64,000 nt of DNA from Aquimarina longa SW024 (lineage in GTDB: Bacteria > Bacteroidota > Bacteroidia > Flavobacteriales > Flavobacteriaceae). The position numbers were made by a program, and so were the translations under genes. Shown here in pieces: positions 31,101-40,387 of this stretch; position 1 is the first letter of the stretch; the number at the start of each line of letters is the position of its first letter. The notes below the pieces were generated by a model that was given only the letters and a program-made list of their open reading frames with translations, was not told where the DNA came from and ran no database searches. The stretch covers positions 62,001 to 126,000 of the forward strand of contig NZ_AVQK01000025.1 of the NCBI RefSeq assembly GCF_001401755.1. Reading direction: 5' to 3'.

Positions 31101-34100
31101 TTAGCCGTAATTTCTCCATCAGCGGCAGTACAGTTTGGAATACCACTAAAAGTAGGTGCTAGAGTAAGTGGATCATATACTGTAATTGTTCCTGTATCAG
31201 TACAACCATTAGCATCTCTAACAAAGAAATTATACTCACCTGCTCCAAATACTCTAAATGTAAATATCCCATCGCTAGGTGAATCTGCAGTGTAAGATGG
31301 TACATCTGCTGTTCCTGGATCACCATCATCTATTCCGTACTCTAAATCACCCACTCCTCCAGAAGCATTGACAGTAAATGTATAATCATTATCATAGTTA
31401 CAAGGATCCACAACAAATTGAATCGGTAAGTTGGTGAATGACGGCGTTGTTGTATTATTAATCGTTTCATTAATAGGTCCTTCTACACATCCATTAGCAT
31501 CTCTAACATAAATATCATGAGACCCTGCAGCTAGCTCAAAAGTTCCTGTAGTATTTGTAAAAGTTCCTGTTGGACTTACATCATAAGTATATGGTGAAGT
31601 ACCACCTCTTCCAATTACTACTATTTCACCAGGTCTTGGAGAACCATTTATGGCACAAAGAGCATCTTTTGAACTAACAAGCTCTATTCCTAAAACCGAA
31701 GGTTCTTCAATATTAAATTCAATAGAAGCTCCACAAAATTGTGCTGTAGGCGTAGAAAATACTACTAAATAACTACCCACATCAAAACTTCCTAGATTAT
31801 CAGTATATGGTGCTGGACCAGGAGAAGCACTTCCGCTTCCTATTGGTATTCCTGAAGAAGAATTAAAAATTTCCCACTGAACATCATTCCCAGTATATCC
31901 ATCAAAGGTAAAATTAACTGTTCCATTTGTTAATCCATTACACGATATATCTGTTGGATCTCCATTAATTACAGCAGTTACTCCATTTGGTGAAGGTACA
32001 GCTGCTATAGCTTCTCTATAGATACAACCTCCAACATCTTTTACTTCAATAATATATGGTATATCAAATGTTAATCCTGTATATTGATGAACATTTCCTC
32101 CGGGTGTAGCATCTAAAACAAACGGTGCTGGAGGGATAGGGGTAGATCCATGAATAGTCCCATTAGTTGATATAAACGTATCAAAACCAGGAACATCTAC
32201 TATTCTTATTTCATAAGGTCTTGTTCCTTCTCTAATAATTATATCATAAACTGCTCCATTAGCATTACAATCAGAAGCTACAGGAATCGCATTAATATCA
32301 ATATCATCAACAGGTGAAGAAATTGTTATTGGATCTGATCTAAATAAACATTTTTTTTCATCCTCAATAGTAATATAATATGTACCAAAACTAAGTTCTT
32401 CAAAAAGAACAGATGTACTTGTAGTTGTTATGGTATTACCAGAAGTCAATGGAGGATCAGAAGGGTTATTAGTTAGATCAGGTACTACTAAATTACCTGT
32501 GCTACTATCATAAATTTTATAGGTATATCCGGTTGCTGTTATAGTACCCCCTGTTACACCTGTTACATTAATGTCTGCAAAATCAAAAGTTCCTCCTCCT
32601 GTACATGTAACAAATGATTCTGTAAAAGTTGCAGTTATAGCATCTGGTTCATTAATTGTAACCCGCCCTGTTAAATCACAGCCCTTAGCATCTCGTACTA
32701 TATAATCATAAATACCACCTGTTAAACCAGAATAAACGGTTCGTGAGCTAAAAGTTCCTCCATTATCAATACTTGTTGTATATGGTGCAGTACCAACTGT
32801 ATTATCTATCGCAAATGTTATAATCCCTGTTGAATCTCCATTACAAGAAATATCTGTTGGTGTTACTGTTGCTACAGGGTTTGGTGCCGGATTTACTCTA
32901 ATCACAGCAGAATCTGCAAAACATCCCTGAGAATCGATCACTTTAAACTGATAAGTTGCTGCTGTAGGAGTTATAAAAGGTATTGCACCTGTATAATTAG
33001 TAAATGCTGCTCCATCAATACTTATCTGTAATGAAGTAGCTCCATTACCTCCACTAGTCGTTATTGCGATTTCGGCATTAGCTAAACAAGTTAAATCTCG
33101 CGACAAAGAAGCCTGAATTGATACTTTTGGAGCGATTACCTGAGTAAACGAAGCTGTACAACCCACATTATCAGTAACTGTAATTATGTAAGTTCCTGAT
33201 TGTGTTAAATTAGGAGTGGTAAATGTGGTTACTCCTGCTCCTAATGGAGTACTTGCTATCTGAGTACCATCTCTAGTAATAGTATAAGAATAATCAGGAC
33301 TACCACTAGTAATTGCAAAATCAATAGTTGCCACATTATCATCTAAACATAATTCGCTAGATGTAACACTTAAACCTACTGTTGGTAGAGGGGTTATATT
33401 AAAAGGTGTACCTCTAGTTTCACAAAGTTTACTATCTCTTACTATAATATAGTATCCATTACCGTTAGCTACCCCTGTATACGTTTGTGTAATAGGAATT
33501 GCTGCTCCTTGTGAAACATCTGAACTATTAAACAATTCATAGGTATATTCAGCACCATTACCTCCTGCAACAGTATTTACTGATACTGTATTATCAGTAC
33601 ACGTCTGATTAACATTATCATTAAATGTAATATCTGTTGCTGGCTCTGCAATATCTACTGTTTCTGTTGTGGTACAATTGGTTGCAACACTAGCATTCGT
33701 ATCTGTAACCCTAATAGTATATTGACCATTTTCCAATCCTGTAGCAGCTAATGCGTCTCCAGGAAAGGTTCCTGTAGCTACAACAGCAACTGATGGAGCA
33801 GGTCCTATAACTTCAAAAGTGAAGTTAGGAAATGCTGTAGTATCCACTGTAAAATTAAATGCGCCATCATTATCACCCTTACACGTTACAGGTTGCGTTT
33901 GGGTAGCATTAGTAATTTCGATCTTATCAATTGGAGACTGATTAAAATCTTCAAAATTAGTACACTCACTATCATTTCTTCTTGCTGTTACTCTATACGT
34001 AACTCCATTCGTAAACGTATAATTAGTAGTTCCACTAAAAGCTGTAGAACCAGTTGCTGCTGCACCGGTTGCTGGATCTGGAGTAATACTATATTGATAT

Positions 34101-37100
34101 GTTGGTGGTGGTCCTACTGAAGAAGCAGATACAACTACATCTACTGTTTCATTAATACAATCTAGACCTGTTGGAGTTGGAGTTACTGTTACACTCTCTA
34201 CTTCTAGTTTTTCATCAATAGTAATAACTCTGGTAACCGCACATGTTTCTGGTGTTCCCTGATTGGCTATATAAATCGTATAATCTCCTGCTACTGTAAT
34301 TGCTGGTAATGGTACAGGGAATACTGTAATATTAGTATACCCGGCTGTAGGATCTAAGGTATATGCATAGTTTCCTGATCCTCCTGTAATACCTGTTATC
34401 GTAATAATAGCATCTTCACTCCCTGGAATACAACTTAGCGTTGTTTGTGTTATTGTCGGAACAATCGGGTCTGGATCTGTTAATGTTGCTGTAACATCTA
34501 GTGTACACGCTGGTGTTGCACCAGATCCATCTGTAATAGTAACAGTATGTCCGCCAGCAGTAACATTAGGAAAGGTTACCGTGGTGTCTACTGTTGGCCC
34601 TATTTGAGTTGTTAAATCACCATCGAGTACATATGTAAATGGTCCTTTTCCTGCGGTAACTTCTACATCAATTGATCCTGTTTCTCCAGGACATGTTGGC
34701 TCTGTTACTACCGCTGGATTAGTAGCTGTTAAAGCTGTATATGTCGTAATCGTAATGGTATTAGAAAATGCATTACATCCTGATGCTTCAGTAACTTCTA
34801 CAATATAATCTCCTGGTACAAGTACAGCAGCATCACTGTACGGAGAAGGAATATTAGATTGTACTAGTGTTGGTGTGATACTTGGAGGTACAGGAGGATT
34901 GTATAAATTAAATTGTCTGCCTACACCATTTCCTCCTCCTGGAATATATGTTATAGTAGCTCCTGAGTTACAGTCTATATCTTTAGCCAATGAAGCTGTA
35001 ATGGTAAGTTCTGGATCTATCGTAAAATTAACCACATTAGAAGTACAATTCGTCTCCGTATTAAGTACTGTAACAGTATAATTACCTGCGGTTAAGTTTG
35101 GTATTTCAAAAGTATCATCATCAGGAGCTGCCAAGAATGTTACTGGTACATTTGTTGCTCCATTAAGAATGTACTCAAACGGTCCTGTAGTCGTAGTCGT
35201 TGTACTTGGTGTAATGGTAATTCTTTGTGTAGCAGGATTTGTATCAACACATACATCTCCACCAGTTGCTAGTACAATTACAGGCCCTGTAAATGGCTCT
35301 ATTGTAGCTGGTTTTGTAACCTGGCAAGCATTACTAGAATTACCGTCTCTAACTAATATAGTATAGTTACCATCAGCTAATCCCGTAAATTCATTATTAG
35401 TATTTGGATACTGATATCCATTGACAACAGTATTTGTGTTATCTCTAAGCTCATATTGAAAATTGCCTCTACCTCCTATAGCATTTACGGTTATAACTCC
35501 TGTATCAGCATTACAATCTGAGTTCTTAGTCGTAAAACCAAAATCAAGCGCAACTGCAGGTTCTGTAATAGTAACTGTTGTAGAATCGGTACAATTAGGG
35601 GGTGAGTTACCTGCAAGACTTGCATCTACTACTGTTATGGTATAAGTCCCTACTACTAACGGTGTTGCAGGACTTTGGATAGTTACTGAACTTGTTGTAG
35701 AAGAACCTGATGCCACAATCGTCGTTGTATCTGGTAAAGGACCTGTTACAGTATACCTAAATGAACTACTATTCCCTACATTAAATGTAAATGCGCCATC
35801 ATTGCCTGCTTTACAAGTAACTGCATTAATCTCGGTAGCATCAATGATATTTATAATCGGTAATAGTTCTTCTCTGTGATTTAAACTAAGAGCACATTGA
35901 TTATCTCCTCTAGTTGCGGTAAAATTATAGTCTACATTTCTATTTAAAACAAACACCCCTGTGCTAGCATCGCCTGATACTGGTGCTGGAGTTACACTAT
36001 AGGTGTATGTAGGACCTACTGGTTCAGCCACCGCAGTAACCGCTATAGTCTGTGCACTACAACTCGATGTTGTTGGATCTGCAGTAAAAGTAATATCTGT
36101 TACTTGTTCTAACACTGCTACAGATGTAGTGAAGTTTTCCACACAATCATCTGTGTCTCGATTTCTTATATATATTGTATACCCTCCTGATCCACTTACC
36201 GGAATACGTGTTTCAGATGATGTAATATCTGTATAGTTTGTAGTAGCATCAAAACTCCATTCATAGTTTCCTGATCCTCCTACTACATCCTTAATAAGGA
36301 TAATTGCAGTATTATCAGGGGGTGTATTACAACTCAATTCTCTTTCTGTAGTTACATCAGCAGTGATAGCATCAGGAGTACTAATAGGAAAATCTGTTCC
36401 TTCTACCATACATATTGGTGGACTTGCTGGGTTTACAGGAAGTGCGGTATCATTGTGTAGTACACGTACTCTATAAGATGTTAAATCAGGAATATTAGTA
36501 AATGTAATATCTCTAGATGTAGATACAATCTCATCTACTACAGTATATACAGGAGAAGGATCTTGATCTGTAGTATTTAATAAACGGTATGTATATGTTC
36601 TTCCTGCAACTTCTGGTGATACTTGTACTCGTACTTGCCCATTATCGCCAGAACAAGCCGGTTGTGTTACTGTTACATTATCAATTACTATAGGTTGATA
36701 TGGTGTGATTCCATTTATTTTTACTTCGATAGTACAGGCAGCGGTTCCAGCAGGTAAACTATTATCAGTCACATAGAATGTATATTCTGTAGCTGGATTA
36801 GCTGGTCTAGGAATTTCAAATACATTATTAGCTTGAAAAGTTCCTGATCCATCATCATATAAATAATTTCCTGATCCAGCAAGTACATTAATCTGTACTA
36901 AAGTTCCTGCAGTACAGGTTTCTGGTGCTATTACAACTGCTTCTGCTCTAAAATCTTGGGCAGGAGCAATTACTATTGGATCAATACCATCACCCACAAT
37001 TGCAGTAGTATAGATACACTCAGGAGCAGGGCGATTGGATATAACTTCTACATCATATGTACCAGGAAGTAGGTTTTCTTGAATATAATTTCCATTATTA

Positions 37101-40100
37101 GCACCACTATTAGGAACTACTATTGGTTCAGGTAGCGTACCCCCAGTAATCGTATATTGAAACTGTGGTGACCCATTAGTTACTCTTATCTGAATACTAC
37201 CTGTCCCTGTATTATTATCATCATTAGTACAGGTTGGGTTCGTACCTATCAACTCAAATGTTGGATTAATTTTTGGTACATCTATCATAGCAGAATATTC
37301 ACATCCAGGAAATGTAGTATCAATACCATATACAGTAATAGTACCTCCTGCCGAAGCAGCATCAATAGGAAAAACACCTGTAGTATTTGTATAATGGGCA
37401 ACATCAAAAGTCGGCGCTCCTGAGGTTAAACTAAATGCAAAATTAGTAGGAGCATTAGTAACCGTCACACTACCGTCATTACCACACTCTATTGGTGTCA
37501 TAGTAAGTGTAGGCTGATAGTCATTTTTAAATACGCTAAAATAAAATGGTCTTGTACATCCTCCTTTAAATTCTACAAATATTCTATAATCTCCTGCTTC
37601 AGAAACGGTAAAGGTAGGAGTATCACCTCCTGTCTGCTCTACCCAGTTACTATCAGTACAATTACCTGATAATAAAGAACAAGCATCATTAGGATCAAGA
37701 ATACATGAGCCACTTGGAGATAGTTTTTGCCAAGATATGCTATCATATTCTGCTGGTAGAAACTTAGAATCTAAGAACATCGTAGATGTACCACACAATA
37801 AAATCTGAGGTAATTCTAAACCACTACAATTTGTAGAAATCACTGTACTATTGTTAACATAGTCAAGAATTGGGTTCTCTATATTTCTAAATGGTTTTAC
37901 ATCAAAAGTTTCTGTAAGTGACATACACACACCACTAGTATCTTCTTTAACAACAGTATATATTCCTGTTCCTGGAGTTATAGAATAGTCACTAAAATCG
38001 AATACATTATCTGTTTCTACAATTGTTCCTGCTATACCTGGTCCTGACCAAGTGTATTGATTATAGCCTGTACCTGCAGTAAGTTGAAAATCATCATCAC
38101 AAAATATAGAATTGCTCTCACAAGCAGGGATATTAACTAAGAAATTTGTTGCTTCGCCATCTGTATTACCACAAGCACCAATAATACTACTACTATTAGT
38201 CGTAGAAGGATTTCCTTTTGAGATTGCTCCAGTAAAAGTAGCCGTTGCCGAATTCTGAATTCTATTAGAACAAGCGTCTCTCAGTTTCTCACAAGTGTCT
38301 ACCAATTTTACTTTAAATCGTATAAATATCGGAGCATCTGTTTGTTCGACCAAACTAGCAGGAATAGCAAAATCAATTCTACTCGGAGGTGTTATCGTAG
38401 AGGTAACTCCAGGAGGTAACGTTTCAATATTTACCAGATCTACATTATCGGGTAATGTATCTGTTATAGTTATTGAACCGTCTATTAAATCTTCATTTCC
38501 TACATTTTCGATTTCTAAATCATAAAATAATTCATTTCCAAGTTCTACATTAGCATTTGTAATTTCATCAAGAACTCCGTTACCATTAGCATCAGTAGTT
38601 TCATATACTCTTTTTATAACTCGCAGTTCGGGTTCAATAATTTCTACTGAAAATGTATTAAGAAATACTCGATATGTATCCGAATCGGTGGCAAGTCTAA
38701 ATGTAACATTATCTTGATCGTTATCTATTAATACATTATTCGTATTTGGTAAATCAAAAAGATCAATATCAAACCCTAATGTATTTTCTGAAGCTGGATT
38801 ACGATTGGTTATATACTGATGATTAAATGTCACAGAACTGTTAAAAAAGTTTATTGTGGGATTGATATCAAAATTATTTGCAGGAGTAGAAATATCTTCT
38901 CCTAATGGAACAAAAGCTGGTGTTGGTTTTGCAGCATTAAGGATTAATAACTGATCACCATTGGGTCTTGAAACCGTTCCTCCTAAACCACGATCTCCTT
39001 CTAAAGCTGCAACTCCATATCTAGCTTTTACAGGCAACGTTCCAGGAAGTGTTGTAAACCCTGTGTAGGTAAAATCTACTGCTGCGCTCCCACTATTAAT
39101 TTGTACAAAACCATCATTAGTACTGATGTATTTACTGCTCTCTAAAGGATCTTCGTAAATAATAACCAATGTCCATCCTCCTGATGCTCCTGATTGTCCT
39201 GAGGTTTGTCCTATAGTAGCATTCATATTGGCTACAGTATATTCTCCATTAGTAGCATTTTGATTTATTAAACTCGTTACGTTAGAATAACATACATATG
39301 GTACATCATCTGTAGCTTGTGGGTTAGGGGTAGCAGATGGATCAGTGGGGTCGATACCTATAGGTAAAACATTGGTAGGTGTGCCTCTATACCCATCATA
39401 AATTGTTTGATCAGCTGTTATATCTACATAAGAACCTCCGGGTACTTTAAATTTTATATTTCTAAAGTCTGCAGCTCCTTGTTTTCTGGCATCATTGATG
39501 GGTAAACCATTTAATTCTTCATCACCAATAGTAGTATCTACTCTAGTTTCTAAAGTAGCATTTACCGTATTGCTAAACATTTGTGCTATAATTGCATTTC
39601 CATCTGCCTGACTAACTCTTATTGAAGGAATTGTAAGGAATCCAGGGTTTAGAAAAGGTCCTGGTGAAAATCCTGGTACATTATTAACAAGAATAACAGC
39701 GATAGCTCCTGCTTGTTGAGCATAAAATACTTTATCAGAAAAATTACAGGTTCCTCTTCTAACTACTGCTATGTTTCCATTTACCTGTGGCCAGTTAAAT
39801 ATCGGGCTACACGCATCCGCAGTATCAAAACCACTATTATCATCGACTAACACTAAATTTCTTGTAATTCCTCCGGCGGGTATTGTAGGGCTATTATAAA
39901 GATATCCTGTCTCATAATCTCCTGCAATGGAAGTGTTATTGATCTCTAAATTTAAAAAATTTACAGGCTTTCTCTCTAAATAATATGTTGCAGACCAATA
40001 TAGTCCCGCGTATACAATCTCAGTACAGTCAGGTCTAGGAGTTATAATATTAGCACTACTAGAACTAAATGTATTTGAATCACCATCTATATCTATATAA

Positions 40101-40375
40101 TCAGAAATACTGTTTCCATTACTCGCATTTCCATTATAATCCGCATTAGGATCATGATCTGTACTACCTACTTGATCTAATCCAACAATGGAATTACCAG
40201 TCATTATAAGGTTACCATTAATCCTATCTCTGGTTTCTCTAGGCTTTAATTTTATAATTTCTTGCGCATATATATCACTTACATTACTAATAACTATAAA
40301 TGCTATTGCCAATAGTATTTTAATCGATATTTTAGGTTTCATAAACAGTGGGGTATTAGGGCGTTTAGTCGTCAT
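25190..40375 (-). CDS. sprB: SprB-like giant cell-surface adhesin (5,061 aa), T9SS type B cargo
   Basis: A secreted adhesin expected to be carried on the cell surface by the gliding machinery. Signal peptide: the better start may be the ATG at 40342 (MKPKISIKILLAIAFIV, cleavage after YAQ); the ATG at 40375 adds 11 residues. About 160-290 form a protease-associated (PA)-like domain (VRRGTCNFSDKVFYAQQAGA), about 600-740 a DUF11-like domain, about 780-990 Ig-like strands, and about 1000-4850 some forty SprB-type repeats of 80-100 residues, each with a single Cys near its start and a YTI.V.D..GC ending. The last about 95 residues (GRMLVEFKGNQQGWDGLYQG, then YR at the end) are a type B (CHU_C) sorting tail. 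It has two ~640-670-residue internal tandem block duplications. F. johnsoniae SprB is 6,497 residues. It lies 12 bp after the SprD-like gene. Confidence 0.85.
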   Translation of the reverse strand: MTTKRPNTPLFMKPKISIKILLAIAFIVISNVSDIYAQEIIKLKPRETRDRINGNLIMTGNSIVGLDQVGSTDHDPNADYNGNASNGNSISDYIDIDGDSNTFSSSSANIITPRPDCTEIVYAGLYWSATYYLERKPVNFLNLEINNTSIAGDYETGYLYNSPTIPAGGITRNLVLVDDNSGFDTADACSPIFNWPQVNGNIAVVRRGTCNFSDKVFYAQQAGAIAVILVNNVPGFSPGPFLNPGFLTIPSIRVSQADGNAIIAQMFSNTVNATLETRVDTTIGDEELNGLPINDARKQGAADFRNIKFKVPGGSYVDITADQTIYDGYRGTPTNVLPIGIDPTDPSATPNPQATDDVPYVCYSNVTSLINQNATNGEYTVANMNATIGQTSGQSGASGGWTLVIIYEDPLESSKYISTNDGFVQINSGSAAVDFTYTGFTTLPGTLPVKARYGVAALEGDRGLGGTVSRPNGDQLLILNAAKPTPAFVPLGEDISTPANNFDINPTINFFNSSVTFNHQYITNRNPASENTLGFDIDLFDLPNTNNVLIDNDQDNVTFRLATDSDTYRVFLNTFSVEIIEPELRVIKRVYETTDANGNGVLDEITNANVELGNELFYDLEIENVGNEDLIDGSITITDTLPDNVDLVNIETLPPGVTSTITPPSRIDFAIPASLVEQTDAPIFIRFKVKLVDTCEKLRDACSNRIQNSATATFTGAISKGNPSTTNSSSIIGACGNTDGEATNFLVNIPACESNSIFCDDDFQLTAGTGYNQYTWSGPGIAGTIVETDNVFDFSDYSITPGTGIYTVVKEDTSGVCMSLTETFDVKPFRNIENPILDYVNNSTVISTNCSGLELPQILLCGTSTMFLDSKFLPAEYDSISWQKLSPSGSCILDPNDACSLLSGNCTDSNWVEQTGGDTPTFTVSEAGDYRIFVEFKGGCTRPFYFSVFKNDYQPTLTMTPIECGNDGSVTVTNAPTNFAFSLTSGAPTFDVAHYTNTTGVFPIDAASAGGTITVYGIDTTFPGCEYSAMIDVPKINPTFELIGTNPTCTNDDNNTGTGSIQIRVTNGSPQFQYTITGGTLPEPIVVPNSGANNGNYIQENLLPGTYDVEVISNRPAPECIYTTAIVGDGIDPIVIAPAQDFRAEAVVIAPETCTAGTLVQINVLAGSGNYLYDDGSGTFQANNVFEIPRPANPATEYTFYVTDNSLPAGTAACTIEVKINGITPYQPIVIDNVTVTQPACSGDNGQVRVQVSPEVAGRTYTYRLLNTTDQDPSPVYTVVDEIVSTSRDITFTNIPDLTSYRVRVLHNDTALPVNPASPPICMVEGTDFPISTPDAITADVTTERELSCNTPPDNTAIILIKDVVGGSGNYEWSFDATTNYTDITSSETRIPVSGSGGYTIYIRNRDTDDCVENFTTSVAVLEQVTDITFTADPTTSSCSAQTIAVTAVAEPVGPTYTYSVTPAPVSGDASTGVFVLNRNVDYNFTATRGDNQCALSLNHREELLPIINIIDATEINAVTCKAGNDGAFTFNVGNSSSFRYTVTGPLPDTTTIVASGSSTTSSVTIQSPATPLVVGTYTITVVDASLAGNSPPNCTDSTTVTITEPAVALDFGFTTKNSDCNADTGVITVNAIGGRGNFQYELRDNTNTVVNGYQYPNTNNEFTGLADGNYTILVRDGNSSNACQVTKPATIEPFTGPVIVLATGGDVCVDTNPATQRITITPSTTTTTTGPFEYILNGATNVPVTFLAAPDDDTFEIPNLTAGNYTVTVLNTETNCTSNVVNFTIDPELTITASLAKDIDCNSGATITYIPGGGNGVGRQFNLYNPPVPPSITPTLVQSNIPSPYSDAAVLVPGDYIVEVTEASGCNAFSNTITITTYTALTATNPAVVTEPTCPGETGSIDVEVTAGKGPFTYVLDGDLTTQIGPTVDTTVTFPNVTAGGHTVTITDGSGATPACTLDVTATLTDPDPIVPTITQTTLSCIPGSEDAIITITGITGGSGNYAYTLDPTAGYTNITVFPVPLPAITVAGDYTIYIANQGTPETCAVTRVITIDEKLEVESVTVTPTPTGLDCINETVDVVVSASSVGPPPTYQYSITPDPATGAAATGSTAFSGTTNYTFTNGVTYRVTARRNDSECTNFEDFNQSPIDKIEITNATQTQPVTCKGDNDGAFNFTVDTTAFPNFTFEVIGPAPSVAVVATGTFPGDALAATGLENGQYTIRVTDTNASVATNCTTTETVDIAEPATDITFNDNVNQTCTDNTVSVNTVAGGNGAEYTYELFNSSDVSQGAAIPITQTYTGVANGNGYYIIVRDSKLCETRGTPFNITPLPTVGLSVTSSELCLDDNVATIDFAITSGSPDYSYTITRDGTQIASTPLGAGVTTFTTPNLTQSGTYIITVTDNVGCTASFTQVIAPKVSIQASLSRDLTCLANAEIAITTSGGNGATSLQISIDGAAFTNYTGAIPFITPTAATYQFKVIDSQGCFADSAVIRVNPAPNPVATVTPTDISCNGDSTGIITFAIDNTVGTAPYTTSIDNGGTFSSRTVYSGLTGGIYDYIVRDAKGCDLTGRVTINEPDAITATFTESFVTCTGGGTFDFADINVTGVTGGTITATGYTYKIYDSSTGNLVVPDLTNNPSDPPLTSGNTITTTSTSVLFEELSFGTYYITIEDEKKCLFRSDPITISSPVDDIDINAIPVASDCNANGAVYDIIIREGTRPYEIRIVDVPGFDTFISTNGTIHGSTPIPPAPFVLDATPGGNVHQYTGLTFDIPYIIEVKDVGGCIYREAIAAVPSPNGVTAVINGDPTDISCNGLTNGTVNFTFDGYTGNDVQWEIFNSSSGIPIGSGSASPGPAPYTDNLGSFDVGSYLVVFSTPTAQFCGASIEFNIEEPSVLGIELVSSKDALCAINGSPRPGEIVVIGRGGTSPYTYDVSPTGTFTNTTGTFELAAGSHDIYVRDANGCVEGPINETINNTTTPSFTNLPIQFVVDPCNYDNDYTFTVNASGGVGDLEYGIDDGDPGTADVPSYTADSPSDGIFTFRVFGAGEYNFFVRDANGCTDTGTITVYDPLTLAPTFSGIPNCTAADGEITANVTGTIAGTLSYELQNSAGVDTGNTTGLTTGIFTGVAPGSYIVEVTDSGRGPTGCSFKESVSIQAPPPPTIDGTTGATNMTCINDAPPTGSITVSLTGALDPTVTYEYEITTAPITSDTRARQSNPTFNNLDVDNYTVRVWATFTNGSGASAQDVVCFDDHIFNITEPPVVSSDPPVQGDHFDCDGANTNATIEITGVTGGSNSGYTATVTRPDGVVLSDIAIIPSPAITIVEAPIPGNYTVQIFDSNDCPSTISNVPIAAYTKMFDPLVTQTQPISCRPSPAGDEIVEVSIQGGSGDFLFERVDNLGTVLDAIDTPSGTRIAQFFNLTTVATHTFRITDQGDANGMGLNCTIPVTYKVDDFDTIEATIAKGPATIQCFGANTANVILDVTGHTGPYNYTVTNLTTGDTDTGSGDTTIGSTTIGTLRSGNIQVTVTDPITNCNDESNIVNITQPDQLILNPIVSNINANCNEDAKVRFTAIGGTGAYTFTATNVPVGGTVTQTNATGTFSLPFSTTAAENEYTISVVDANSCTSTPVSRNVTINMTAAPTLAPLTFVDDPCDYTDNSNIIRATGTTNVVGGTGVLTFQITNMTTGVVSNRVPGSGGLTHDFTVTSPAIYEVRVFDENGCPSNDRQIRVFPKLSVTADFTGDPTCRLTDGTITATPTGGSDFIANPGNFTFTLINNVTNAIVLGPQASNIFTPVAAGDYRVEVTDSNVLPLTGSGCTKSGNVTELTVPLDPVLSEDSDDVSCIGASDGAVTVAIQTGTDLDGPYTYQLFENDPAIAGVQQIGADQESNPTFTGLSFNALPAPHPTGGQYLVVVTSNRGCSSSIPVQINEPSAVTADAPTLGDAFKCGANATINIANIAGGTGANYTVRITEPAPSSITRTVVVPSPVPNPFVVDAPIPGLYTIEIVDGNSCTNATPLVVTVPPLSEMTNETVNVTIPISCLTANTETVTVSVDHSATNTAGFEFDLLPLGGADVQTIAGGPAGTVTSNPFALTGAVGTTYTFQIKDLDTDCTVRVSHKVEAFDLAKVTAVQQAPETCFGSENGSVQIGVSGYIGDFGYTIVDVGVTPEAIVYTSTADLTTDGDLATADSFIIPLAPAGIGVGTYRVDIIERSAPNCPSSSDVFTIDGPTIEFDATITEINVQETCAPGTDISFQTSVTGARGVVTYLLVETGATSSTGLFTGLSIAQASPVVPATVPPTFTFTVTATDTFGAIVCTDDAVVTVRPPSNDVAITPIPPSSISCFGEEDGRITVIATGTDTPLRYSITPAATGVESVLQTGTIFELLKPDSYLVKVYDKLNCTAQTTAVINDVAEVTVNLGTVTPVTCSTSTRDVTVNGTSSVAIRDHVMVNVTDSDPANHTETVVTTNTASHTFTGLTQGEYVFYVVDVNGCRSKRSNPVPVIPITAINFDLDTSAAQVNCRDEATGVINIMNLTGGVGSYEFLLLTGTSVLPIPAAPANLLRGPQATTEFRLLPPGDYTYVARSVTDISCTAIRTFTIINPPLFEPTVSFTDVSCSGEDDGTITIDAAGGTPPYSFAIDSQPGVFFNDASDGVPNQHMFTNLEPGIYTVLAQDSRGCDEVFTITINEPNTLVANIVGTVTPETCFEAVDGAVTIEVSGGTPPYRTSITNNPADFVQDMFTYTSLPGGTTTIYIMDANDCIRELPVEIPGGVVLNAILTPTLVCPVRDVNDPSVILEAPKYIIEFELGLNSVKNDIIFTLNGINGTPDPASNTSISANAKYEVTPGDYQGILEHSGGCTVITDVIRIEEYIPLSVPVAEMTGNTQDPNEYQIIESGGRRFNKEPFYAFSYAILRDGRTVNQLQSDDFTELEGNIFTVRETADYALRVVDADGCEVRVVQNITYINIRIPNYFTPDSPNSTVEEQFWYPRQITPNLNDPFFFENMEVMIFDRYGRMLVEFKGNQQGWDGLYQGKQLPSGDYWYTIILNDIDNREFTGHFTLYR

Positions 40376-40387
40376 ATCTCTCTTACA

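Noticed and set aside
26127-36236. Many plus-strand open frames opposite the sprB-like gene, such as 27672-27986 and 30714-30983
   Set aside because: They are low-complexity Val/Thr/Ser-rich reflections of the repeated adhesin on the other strand, with no start signals, neighbours or recognisable domains.
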